Of a stretch of 64,000 bases of DNA, positions 26,616 through 37,800 are shown piece after piece. The number at the start of each line of letters is the position of its first letter. Positions within the stretch are counted from its first letter, which is position 1. The notes beneath the pieces are model-generated. The model worked only from the letters and a program-made list of their open reading frames with translations, was not told the origin of the DNA and did no database searches. Both the position numbers and the translations under genes were made by a program. Source of the stretch: Ptiloglossa arizonensis (taxonomy: Eukaryota; Arthropoda; Insecta; Hymenoptera; Colletidae); NCBI RefSeq assembly GCF_051014685.1, contig NW_027478716.1, forward strand, positions 372,001 to 436,000, in the 5' to 3' direction.

Positions 26616-29600
26616 AGTTATTCGTTTCGAGCATCAGAACTGCGAAAATTTTGAGTTTCTCAAGCGTTTCTTACCTCCAAACTGCCATATCTCGCGAACG
26701 GATTGACCAATCCGCAAAATTTCTGTTGAATCTGAAAGTAGAGACTCGCCCGATTACAACGGTATGTGTAGTTTTCCCCTAGGCCGTTCCAGTTATTCGT
26801 TTCGAGCATCAGAACTGCGAAAATTTCGAGTTTCTCAAGCGTTTCTTACATCCAAACTGCCATATCTCGCGAACGGATTGACCAATCCGCAAAATTTCTG
26901 TTGCTTCTGAAAGTAGAAACTCGCCCGATTACAACGGTATGTGTAGTTTTCCCCTAGGCCGTTCCAGTTATTCGTTTCGAGCATCAGAACTGCGAAAATT
27001 TTGAGTTTCTCAAGCGTTTCTTACCTCCAAACTGCCATATCTCGCGAACGGATTGACCAATCCGCAAAATTTCTGTTGAATCTGAAAGTAGAGACTCGCC
27101 CGATTACAACGGTATGTGTAGTTTTCCCCTAGGCCGTTCCAGTTATTCGTTTCGAGCATCAGAACTGCGAAAATTTCGAGTTTCTCAAGCGTTTCTTACA
27201 TCCAAACTGCCGTATCTCGCGAACGGATTGACCAATCCACAAAATTTCTGTTGCATCAGAAAGTAGACACTCGCCCGATTACAACGGTATACATACTTCT
27301 CTCCTGGGCCGTTCTAGTCATTCGTTTCGAGCTTCAGAACTGCGAAAATTTTGAGTTTCTCAAGCGTTTCTTATATCCAAACTGCCATATCTCGCGAACG
27401 GATTGATCAATCCGCAAAATTTCTGTTGCATCTGAAAGTAGAAACACGCCCGATTACAACGGTATGCGCACTTTTCCCCTAGGCGGTTCTAGTTATTCGT
27501 TTCGAGCATCAGAACTGCGAAAATTTTGAGATTCTCAAGCGTTTCTTACCTCCAAACTGCCATATCTCGCGAACGGATTGATCGATCCGCAAAATTTCTG
27601 TTGCATCTGAAAGTAGAAACTCGCCCTTTTACAACGGCATGCGCACTTTACCCCTAGGCGGTTCTAGTTATTCGTTTCGAGCATCAGAACTGCGAAAATT
27701 TTGAGTTTCTAAAGCGTTTCTTATCTCCAAACTGCTATATCTCGCGAACGGATTGATCAATCCGCAAAATTTCTGTTGCATCTGAAAGTAGAAACTTGCC
27801 CGATTACAACGGTATGCGCACTTTTCCCCTAGGCCGTTCCAGTAATTCCTTTCGAGCATCAGAAATGCGAAAATTTTGCGTTTCTAAAGCGTTTCTTATC
27901 TCCAAACTGCCATATCTCGCGAACGGATTGATCAATCCGCAAAATTTCTGTTGCATCTGAAAGTAGAAACTCGCCAGATTACAACGGTATGCGCACTTTT
28001 CCCCTAGGCCGTTCCAGTAATTCCTTTCGAGCATCAGAACTGCGAAAATTTTGCGTTTCTAAAGCGTTTCTTATCTCCAAACTGCCATATCTCGCGAACG
28101 GATTGATCAATCCGCAAAATTTCTGTTGCATCTGAAAGTAGAAACTCGCCAGATTACAACGGTATGCGCACTTTTCCCCTAGGCCGTTCCAGTTATTCGT
28201 TTCGAGCATCAGAACTGCGAAAATTTTGAGTTTCTCAAGCGTTTCTTACCTCCAAACTGCTATATCTCGCGAACGGATTGACCAATCCGCAAACTTTCTG
28301 CTGAATCTGAAAGTAGAGACTCGCCCGATTACAACGGTATGTGTAGTTTTCCCCTAGGCCGTTCCAGTTATTCGTTTCGAGCATCAGAACTGCGAAAATT
28401 TCGAGTTTCTCAAGCGTTTCTTACATCCAAACTGCCATATCTCGCGAACGGATTGACCAATCCGCAAAATTTCTGTTGCATCTGAAAGTAGAAACTCGCC
28501 CGATTACAACGGTATGCGCACTTTTCCCCTAGGCTGTTCCAGTTATTCGTTTAGAGCATCAGAACTGCGAAAATTTTGAGTTTCTAAAGCGTTTCTTATC
28601 TCCAAACTGCCATAACTCGCGAACGGAACGATCAATCCGCAAAATTTCTGTTGCATCTGAAAGCAGACACCCTCCCGATTACAACGGTATGCGTACTTCT
28701 CCCCTAGGCCGTTCTAGTTATTCGTTTCGAGCATCAGAACTGCGAAAATTTTGAGTTTCTCAAGCGTTTCTTACATCCAAACTGCCATATCTCGCGAACG
28801 GATTGATCAATCCGCAAAATTTCTGTTGCATCTGAAAGTAGAAACTTGCCCGATTACAACGGTATGCGCACTTTTCCCCTAGGCCGTTCCAGTAATTCCT
28901 TTCGAGCATCAGAAATGCGAAAATTTTGCGTTTCTAAAGCGTTTCTTATCTCCAAACTGCCATATCTCGCGAACGGATTGATCAATCCGCAAAATTTCTG
29001 TTGCATCTGAAAGTAGAAACTCGCCAGATTACAACGGTATGCGCACTTTTCCCCTAGGCCGTTCCAGTAATTCCTTTCGAGCATCAGAACTGCGAAAATT
29101 TTGCGTTTCTAAAGCGTTTCTTATCTCCAAACTGCCATATCTCGCGAACGGATTGATCAATCCGCAAAATTTCTGTTGCATCTGAAAGTAGAAACTTGCC
29201 AGATTACAACGGTATGCGCACTTTTCCCCTAGGCCGTTCCAGTTATTCGTTTCGAGCATCAGAACTGCGAAAATTTTGAGTTTCTCTAGCGTTTCTTACC
29301 TCCAAACTGCTATATCTCGCGAACGGATTGACCAATCCGCAAACTTTCTGCTGAATCTGAAAGTAGAGACTCGCCCGATTACAACGGTATGTGTAGTTTT
29401 CCCCTAGGCCGTTCCAGTTATTCGTTTCGAGCATCAGAACTGCGAAAATTTCGAGTTTCTCAAGCGTTTCTTACATCCAAACTGCCATATCTCGCGAACG
29501 GATTGACCAATCCGCAAAATTTCTGTTGCATCTGAAAGTAGAAACTCGCCCGATTACAACGGTATGCGCACTTTTCCCCTAGGCTGTTCCAGTTATTCGT

Positions 29601-29839
29601 TTAGAGCATCAGAACTGCGAAAATTTTGAGTTTCTAAAGCGTTTCTTATCTCCAAACTGCCATAACTCGCGAACGGAACGATCAATCCGCAAAATTTCTG
29701 TTGCATCTGAAAGCAGACACCCTCCCGATTACAACGGTATGCGTACTTTTCCCCTAGGCCGTTCTGGTCATTCGTTTCGAGCATCAGAACTGCGAAAATT
29801 TTGAGTTTCTCAAGCGTTTCTTATCTCCAAACTGCCATA
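26616..29839 (+). repeat. 29-monomer-offset block, copy B (partner 21,541-24,764)
   Basis: This is the second copy of the 3.2-kb block and ends at cataa versus catat (24,765/29,840). Like copy A, it contains the internal 6-monomer duplication, so that internal event came first. Confidence 0.92.
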
Positions 29840-29967
29840 TCTCGCGAACGGATTGATCAATCCGCAAAATTTCTGTTGCATCTGAAAGTAGAAACACGCC
29901 CGATTACAACGGTATGCGCACTTTTCCCCTAGGCGGTTCTAGTTATTCGTTTCGAGCATCAGAACTG

Positions 29968-30588
29968 CGAAAATTTTGAGTTTCTCAAGCGTTTCTTAAC
30001 TCCAAACTGCCATATCTCGCGAACGGATTGATCAATCCGCAAAATTTCTGTTGCATCTGAAAGTAGAAACACGCCCGATTACAACGGTATGCGCACTTTT
30101 CCCCTAGGCGGTTCTAGTTATTCGTTTCGAGCATCAGAACTGCGAAAATTTTGAGTTTCTCAAGCGTTTCTTACCTCCAAACTGCCATATCTCGCGAACG
30201 GATTGATCGATCCGCAAAATTTCTGTTGCATCTGAAAATAGAAACTCGCCCTTTTACAACGGTATGCGCACTTTTCCCCTAGGCGGTTCTAGTTATTCGT
30301 TTCGAGCATCAGAACTGCGAAAATTTTGAGTTTCTCAAGCGTTTCTTATCTCCAAACTGCCATATCTCGCGAACGGATTGATCAATCCGCAAAATTTCTG
30401 TTGCATCTGAAAGTAGAAACTCGCCCGATTACAACCGTATGCGCACTTTTCCCCTAGGCGGTTCTAGTTATTCGTTTAGAGCATCAGAACTGCGAAAATT
30501 TTGAGTTTCTCAAGCGTTTCTTACCTCCAAACTGCCATATCTCGCGAACGGATTGACCAATCCGCAAAATTTCTGTTGAATCTGAAAG
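29968..30588 (+). repeat. Long-range block, copy 1 (partner 39,068-39,688)
   Basis: It recurs at +9,100 bp (52 monomers). Shared markers are gaaaatagaaac with cttttacaac, acaaccgtat and ttagagcatc in the same order. Related but shuffled versions lie near 40,390, 44,420 and 45,820. Confidence 0.85.
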
Positions 30589-33500
30589 TAGAGACTCGCC
30601 CGATTACAACGGTATGTGTAGTTTTCCCCTAGGCCGTTCCAGTTATTCGTTTCGAGCATCAGAACTGCGAAAATTTCGAGTTTCTCAAGCGTTTCTTACT
30701 TCCAAACTGCCATATCTCGCGAACGGATTGACCAATCCGCAAAATTTCTGTTGCATCTGAAAGTAGATACTCGCCCGATTACAACGGTATGTGTAGTTTT
30801 CCCCTAGGCCGTTCCAGTTATTCGTTTCGAGCATCAGAACTGCGAAAATTTTGAGTTTCTCAAGCGTTTCTTACCTCCAAACTGCCATATCTCGCGAACG
30901 GATTGACCAATCCGCAAAATTTCTGTTGAATCTGAAAGTAGAGACTCGCCTGATTACAACGGTATGTGTAGTTTTCCCCTAGGCCGTTCCAGTTATTCGT
31001 TTCGAGCATCAGAACTGCGAAAATTTCGAGTTTCTCAAGCGTTTCTTACATCCAAACTGCTATATCCCGCGAACGGATTGATCAATCCGCAAAATTTCTG
31101 TTGCATCTGAAAGTAGACACTCGCCCGATTACAACGGTATCCGTACTTCTCCCCTAGGCCGTTCTAGTCATTCGTTTCGAGCATCAGAACTGCGAAAATT
31201 TTGAGTTTCTTAAGCGTTTCTTATCTCCAAACTGCCATATCTCGCGAACGGATTGATCAATCCGCAAAATTTCTGTTGCATCTGAAAGTAGAAACACGCC
31301 CGATTACAACGGTATGCGCACTTTTCCCCTAGGCGGTTCTAGTTATTCGTTTCGAGCATCAGAACTAGGAAAATTTTGAGTTTCTCAAGCGTTTCTTAAC
31401 TCCAAACTGCCATATCTCGCGAACGGATTGATCAATCCGCAAAATTTCTGTTGCATCTGAAAGTAGAAACACGCCCAATGACAACGGTATGCGCACTTTT
31501 CCCCTAGGCGGTTCTAGTTATTCGTTTAGAGCATCAGAACTGCGAAAATTTTGAGTTTCTAAAGCGTTTCTTATCTCCAAACTGACATAACTCGCGAACG
31601 GAACGATCAATCCGCAAAATTTCTGTTGCATCTGAAAGCAGACACCCTCCCGATTACAACGGTATGCATACTTCTCCCCTAGGCCGTTCTAGTCATTCGT
31701 TTCGAGCATCAGAACTGCGAAAATTTTGAGTTTCTCAAGCGTTTCTTATCTCCAAACTGCCATATCAAGCGAACGGATTGACCGATCCGCAAAATTTCTG
31801 TTGAATCTGAAAGTAGAGACTCGCCTGATTACAACGGTATGTGTAGTTTTCCCCTAGGCCGTTCCAGTTATTCGTTTCGAGCATCAGAACTGCGAAAATT
31901 TCGACTTTCTCAAGCGTTTCTTACATCCAAACTGCCATATCTCGCGAACGGATTGACCAATCCGCAAAATTTCTGTTGCATCTGAAAGTAGAGACTCGCC
32001 CGATTACAACGGTATGTGTAGTTTTCCCCTAGGCCGTTCCAGTTATTCGTTTCGAGCATCAGAACTGCGAAAATTTCGAGTTTCTCTAGCGTTTCTTACA
32101 TCCAAACTGCCATATCAAGCGAACGGATTGACCGATCCGCAAAATTTCTGTTGTATCTGAAAGTAGACACTCGCCCGATTACAACGGTATCCGTACTTCT
32201 CCCCTAGGCCGTTCTAGTCATTCGTTTCGAGCATCAGAACTGCGAAAATTTTGAGTTTCTTAAGCGTTTCTTATCTCCAAACTGCCATATCTCGCGAACG
32301 GATTGATCGATCCGCAAAATTTCTGTTGCATCTGAAAATAGAAACTCGCCCGATTACAACGGTATGCGCACTTTTCCCCTAGGCGGTTCTAGTTATTCGT
32401 TTCGAGCATCAGAACTGCGAAAATTTTGAGTTTCTCAAGCGTTTCTTATCTCCAAACTGCCATATCTCGCGAAAGGATTGATCAATCCGCAAAATTTCTG
32501 TTGCGTCTGAAAGTAGAAACTCGCCCGATTACAACCGTATGCGCACTTTTCTCCTAGGCGGTTCTAGTTATTCGTTTAGAGCATCAGAACTGCGAAAATT
32601 TTGAGTTTCTCAAGCGTTTCTTACTTCCAAACTGCCATATCTCGCGAACGGATTGACCAATCCGCAAAATTTCTGTTGAATCTGAAAGTAGAGACTCGCC
32701 CGATTACAACGGTATGTGTAGTTTTCCCCTAGGCCGTTCCAGTTATTCGTTTCGAGCATCAGAACTGCGAAAATTTCGAGTTTCTCAAGCGTTTCTTACA
32801 TCCAAACTGCCATATCTCGCGAACGGATTGACCAATCCGCAAAATTTCTGTTGCATCTGAAAGTAGAAACTCGCCCGATTACAACGGTATGTGTAGTTTT
32901 CCCCTAGGCCGTTCCAGTTATTCGTTTCGAGCATCAGAACTGCGAAAATTTTGAGTTTCTCAAGCGTTTCTTACCTCCAAACTGCCATATCTCGCGAACG
33001 GATTGACCAATCCACAAAATTTCTGTTGAATCTGAAAGTAGAGACTCGCCTGATTACAACGGTATGTGTAGTTTTCCCCTAGGCCGTTCCAGTTATTCGT
33101 TTCGAGCATCAGAACTGCGAAAATTTTGAGTTTCTTAAGCGTTTCTTATCTCCAAACTGCCATATCTCGCGAACGGATTGATCATTCCACAAAATTTCTG
33201 TTGAATCTGAAAGTAGAGACTCGCCTGATTACAACGGTATGTGTAGTTTTCCCCTAGGCCGTTCCAGTTATTCGTTTCGAGCATCAGAACTGCGAAAATT
33301 TTGAGTTTCTTAAGCGTTTCTTATCTCCAAACTGCCATATCTCGCGAACGGATTGATCATTCCGCAAAATTTCTGTTGCATCTGAAAGTAGAAACTCGCC
33401 CGATTACAACGGTATGCGCACTTTTCCCCTAGGCGGTTCTAGTTATTCGTTTCGAGCATCAGAACTAGGAAAATTTTGAGTTTCTCAAGCGTTTCTTAAC

Positions 33501-33917
33501 TCCAAACTGCCATATCTCGCGAACGGATTGACCAATCCACAAAATTTCTGTTGCATCTGAAAGTAGAAACTCGCCCGATTACAACGGTATGCGCACTTTT
33601 CACCTAGGCGGTTCTAGTTATTCGTTTAGAGCATCAGAACTGCGAAAATTTTGAGTTTCTCAAGCGTTTCTTACCTCCAAACTGCTATATCTCGCGAACG
33701 GATTGACCAATCCGCAAACTTTCTGCTGAATCTGAAAGTAGAGACTCGCCCGATTACAACGGTATGTGTAGTTTTCCCCTAGGCCGTTCCAGTTATTCGT
33801 TTCGAGTATCAGAACTGCGAAAATTTCGAGTTTCTCAAGCGTTTCTTACATCCAAACTGCCATATCTCGCGAACGGATTGACCAATCCGCAAAATTTCTG
33901 TTGCATCTGAAAGTAGA

Positions 33918-34722
33918 AACTCGCCCGATTACAACGGTATGTGTAGTTTTCCCCTAGGCCGTTCCAGTTATTCGTTTCGAGCATCAGAACTGCGAAAATT
34001 TTGAGTTTCTCAAGCGTTTCTTACCTCCAAACTGCCATATCTCGCGAACGGATTGACCAATCCGCAAAATTTCTGTTGCATCTGAAAGTAGAAACTCGCC
34101 CGATTACAACGGTATGCGCACTTTTCCCCTAGGCCGTTCCAGTTATTCGTTTAGAGCATCAGAACTGCGAAAATTTTGAGTTTCTAAAGCGTTTCTTATC
34201 TCCAAACTGCCATAACTCGCGAACGGAACGATCAATCCGCAAAATTTCTGTTGCATCTGAAAGCAGACACCCTCCCGATTACAACGGTATGCGTACTTCT
34301 CCCCTAGGCCGTTCTAGTCATTCGTTTCGAGCATCAGAACTGCGAAAATTTTGAGTTTCTCAAGCGTTTCTTATCTCCAAACTGCCATATCTCGCGAACG
34401 GATTGACCGATCCGCAAAATTTCTGTTGCATCTGAAAGTAGACACTCGCCCGATTACAACGGTATACGTACTTCTCCCTTAGGCCGTTCTAGTCATTCGT
34501 TTCGAGCATCAGAACTGCGAAAATTTTGAGTTTCTCAAGCGTTTCTTATCTCCAAACTGCCATATCTCGCGAACGGATTGATCAATCCGCAAAATTTCTG
34601 TTGCATCTGAAAGTAGAAACTCGCCCGATTACAACGGTATGCGCACTTTTCCCCTAGGCGGTTCTAGTTATTCGTTTCGAGCATCAGAACTGCGAAAATT
34701 TTGAGTTTCTCAAGCGTTTCTT
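33918..34722 (+). repeat. 21-monomer-offset block, copy 1 (partner 37,593-38,397)
   Basis: It recurs at +3,675 bp. Shared markers are the cataactcgcg/gaacgatcaa monomer and ggtatacgta with cttctccctt. Differences are tccgc/cccgc after gaacgatcaa and gtatgcg/gtattcg near the end. Confidence 0.87.
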
Positions 34723-35837
34723 ACCTCCAAACTGGCATATCTCGCGAACGGATTGATCGATCCGCAAAATTTCTGTTGCATCTGAAAGTAGAAACTCGCC
34801 CGATTACAACGGTATGCGCACTTTTCCCCTAGGCGGTTCTAGTTATTCGTTTCGAGCATCAGAACTGCGAAAATTTTGAGTTTCTCAAGCGTTTCTTATC
34901 TCCAAACTGCCATATCTCGCGAACGGATTGATCAATCCGCAAAATTTCTGTTGCATCTGAAAGTAGAAAGTCGCCAGATTACAACGGTATGCGCACTTTT
35001 CCCCTAGGCCGTTCCAGTTATTCGTTTCGAGCATCAGAACTGCGAAAATTTTGAGTTTCTCAAGCGTTTCTTACCTCCAAACTGCCTTATCTCGCGAACG
35101 GATTGACCAATCCGCAAAATTTCTGTTGAATCTGAAAGTAGAGACTCGCCCGATTACAACGGTATGTGTAGTTTTCCCCTAGGCCGTTCCAGTTATTCGT
35201 TTCGAGCATCAGAACTGCGAAAATTTCGAGTTTCTCAAGCGTTTCTTACATCCAAACTGCCATATCTCGCGAACGGATTGACCAATCCGCAAAATTTCTG
35301 TTGCTTCTGAAAGTAGAAACTCGCCCGATTACAACGGTATGTGTAGTTTTCCCCTAGGCCGTTCCAGTTATTCGTTTCGAGCATCAGAACTGCGAAAATT
35401 TTGAGTTTCTCAAGCGTTTCTTACCTCCAAACTGCCATATCTCGCGAACGGATTGACCAATCCGCAAAATTTCTGTTGAATCTGAAAGTAGAGACTCGCC
35501 CGATTACAACGGTATGTGTAGTTTTCCCCTAGGCCGTTCCAGTTATTCGTTTCGAGCATCAGAACTGCGAAAATTTCGTGTTTCTCAAGCGTTTCTTACA
35601 TCCAAACTGCCATATCTCGCGAACGGATTGACCAATCCACAAAATTTCTGTTGCATCTGAAAGTAGACACTCGCCCGATTACAACGGTATACATACTTCT
35701 CTCCTGGGCCGTTCTAGTCATTCGTTTCGAGCTTCAGAACTGCGAAAATGTTGAGTTTCTCAAGCGTTTCTTATCTCCAAACTGCCATATCTCGCGAACG
35801 GATTGATCAATCCGCAAAATTTCTGTTGCATCTGAAA
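34681..35837 (+). repeat. 9-monomer block, copy 1 (partner 36,256-37,412)
   Basis: It recurs at +1,575 bp. Private markers are gaaagtcgcc, ttgcttctga, tcgtgtttct, ggtatacata with ctcctgggcc, and gaaaatgttgag. Differences are actgccttat/actgccatat and gggccgttct/gggcctttct. Confidence 0.9.
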
Positions 35838-36255
35838 GCAGACACCCTCCCGATTACAACGGTATGCGCACTTTTCCCCTAGGCGGTTCCAGTTATTCGT
35901 TTAGAGCATCAGAACTGCGAAAATTTTGAGTTTCTAAAGCGTTTCTTATCTCCAAACTGCCATAACTCGCGAACGGAACGATCAATCCGCAAAATTTCTG
36001 TTGCATCTGAAAGCAGACACCCTCCCGATTACAACGGTATGCGCACTTTTCCCCTAGGCGGTTCCAGTTATTCGTTTAGAGCATCAGAACTGCGAAAATT
36101 TTGAGTTTCTCAAGCGTTTCTTACCTCCAAACTGGCATATCTCGCGAACGGATTGATCGATCCGCAAAATTTCTGTTGCATCTGAAAGCAGACACCCTCC
36201 CGATTACAACGGTATGCGCACTTTTCCCCTAGGCGGTTCCAGTTATTCGTTTAGA

Positions 36256-37412
36256 GCATCAGAACTGCGAAAATTTTGAGTTTCTCAAGCGTTTCTTACC
36301 TCCAAACTGGCATATCTCGCGAACGGATTGATCGATCCGCAAAATTTCTGTTGCATCTGAAAGTAGAAACTCGCCCGATTACAACGGTATGCGCACTTTT
36401 CCCCTAGGCGGTTCTAGTTATTCGTTTCGAGCATCAGAACTGCGAAAATTTTGAGTTTCTCAAGCGTTTCTTATCTCCAAACTGCCATATCTCGCGAACG
36501 GATTGATCAATCCGCAAAATTTCTGTTGCATCTGAAAGTAGAAAGTCGCCAGATTACAACGGTATGCGCACTTTTCCCCTAGGCCGTTCCAGTTATTCGT
36601 TTCGAGCATCAGAACTGCGAAAATTTTGAGTTTCTCAAGCGTTTCTTACCTCCAAACTGCCATATCTCGCGAACGGATTGACCAATCCGCAAAATTTCTG
36701 TTGAATCTGAAAGTAGAGACTCGCCCGATTACAACGGTATGTGTAGTTTTCCCCTAGGCCGTTCCAGTTATTCGTTTCGAGCATCAGAACTGCGAAAATT
36801 TCGAGTTTCTCAAGCGTTTCTTACATCCAAACTGCCATATCTCGCGAACGGATTGACCAATCCGCAAAATTTCTGTTGCTTCTGAAAGTAGAAACTCGCC
36901 CGATTACAACGGTATGTGTAGTTTTCCCCTAGGCCGTTCCAGTTATTCGTTTCGAGCATCAGAACTGCGAAAATTTTGAGTTTCTCAAGCGTTTCTTACC
37001 TCCAAACTGCCATATCTCGCGAACGGATTGACCAATCCGCAAAATTTCTGTTGAATCTGAAAGTAGAGACTCGCCCGATTACAACGGTATGTGTAGTTTT
37101 CCCCTAGGCCGTTCCAGTTATTCGTTTCGAGCATCAGAACTGCGAAAATTTCGTGTTTCTCAAGCGTTTCTTACATCCAAACTGCCATATCTCGCGAACG
37201 GATTGACCAATCCACAAAATTTCTGTTGCATCTGAAAGTAGACACTCGCCCGATTACAACGGTATACATACTTCTCTCCTGGGCCTTTCTAGTCATTCGT
37301 TTCGAGCTTCAGAACTGCGAAAATGTTGAGTTTCTCAAGCGTTTCTTATCTCCAAACTGCCATATCTCGCGAACGGATTGATCAATCCGCAAAATTTCTG
37401 TTGCATCTGAAA
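36256..37412 (+). repeat. 9-monomer block, copy 2 (partner 34,681-35,837)
   Basis: This is the second copy at +1,575 bp. Between the two copies lie mosaic monomers (35,876-36,400) that combine markers of several subfamilies. Confidence 0.9.
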
Positions 37413-37548
37413 GTAGAAACACGCCCGATTACAACGGTATGCGCACTTTTCCCCTAGGCGGTTCTAGTTATTCGTTTCGAGCATCAGAACTGCGAAAATT
37501 TTGAGTTTCTAAAGCGTTTCTTATCTCCAAACTGCTATATCTCGCGAA

Positions 37549-37564
37549 CGGATTGATCAATCCG
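37549..37564. other. Perfect 16-bp palindrome form of the dyad (atcaa form)
   Basis: In the atcaa subfamily the dyad becomes CGGATTGATCAATCCG, which equals its own reverse complement and has a BclI-type TGATCA core. This monomer is one example; the form recurs very frequently from about 6 kb to the right end. The adjacent TCGCGA, ending two bases before, is also palindromic. Confidence 0.9.
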
Positions 37565-37625
37565 CAAAATTTCTGTTGCATCTGAAAGTAGAAACTTGCC
37601 CGATTACAACGGTATGTGTAGTTTT

Positions 37626-37800
37626 CCCCTAGGCCGTTCCAGTTATTCGTTTCGAGCATCAGAACTGCGAAAATTTTGAGTTTCTCAAGCGTTTCTTACC
37701 TCCAAACTGCCATATCTCGCGAACGGATTGACCAATCCGCAAAATTTCTGTTGCATCTGAAAGTAGAAACTCGCCCGATTACAACGGTATGCGCACTTTT
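37626..37800 (+). repeat. Reference monomer (matches my by-eye consensus)
   Basis: This monomer carries the commonest base at nearly every site and serves as the numbering reference. Landmarks by monomer position: AvrII-type cctagg core at 3-8; ttcgtttcga at 21-30; gcatcagaactgcg at 31-44; A/T tract aaaatttt at 45-52; small dyad TTGAG-ttt-CTCAA at 51-63; gcgtttctta at 64-73; palindromic TCGCGA at 92-97; main dyad CGGATTG-ac-CAATCCG at 99-114; second A/T tract aaaattt at 116-122; cgattacaac at 151-160. By hand count it has 46 C, 32 G and 13 CpG. The consensus was made by eye, not by alignment. Confidence 0.9.
37724..37739. other. Dyad-symmetry element of the monomer (accaa form)
   Basis: The reference monomer holds CGGATTG, a 2-bp centre ac, then CAATCCG, which are perfect 7-bp inverted arms. 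The same element sits at positions 99-114 of nearly every monomer. The four common forms differ only near the centre (accaa, atcaa, accga, atcga) and all keep the outer CGGAT...ATCCG arms. It could be a binding site for a dimeric protein, a cruciform-forming site, or chance. The sequence alone does not decide. Confidence 0.8.

Larger units (their letters stand above)
19601..29925 (+). repeat. Array domain III (59 monomers, two ~5-kb units)
   Basis: This stretch contains satellite only. It consists essentially of two copies of an about 28-30-monomer unit, broken by whole-monomer gains or losses. Private or enriched markers are ttcctttcga, gaaaattttgcgtttct, aaactttctgctgaatc and gagcttcagaac. 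The cataactcgcg / gaacgatcaa / gcagacaccctcc subfamily first appears here (monomer at 20,826). Confidence 0.85.

Noticed and set aside
37646..37662. CENP-B box at ttcgtttcgagcatc
   Set aside because: Only TTCGTT matches the start of the mammalian box. The conserved A and the CGGG block are missing at the required spacing.
37676..37688. TTGAG-ttt-CTCAA as a terminator or hairpin element
   Set aside because: The 5-bp stem is lost without compensation in the very common tcgag, aaagc, ctagc and taagc subfamilies, and there is no gene for it to terminate.
37626..37800. The monomer itself being built from shorter ancestral repeats (gcatcagaac versus gcatctgaaa; aaaatttt versus aaaattt)
   Set aside because: The two similarities imply different offsets (98 and 71 bp) and are short, so a common sub-repeat is not supported.
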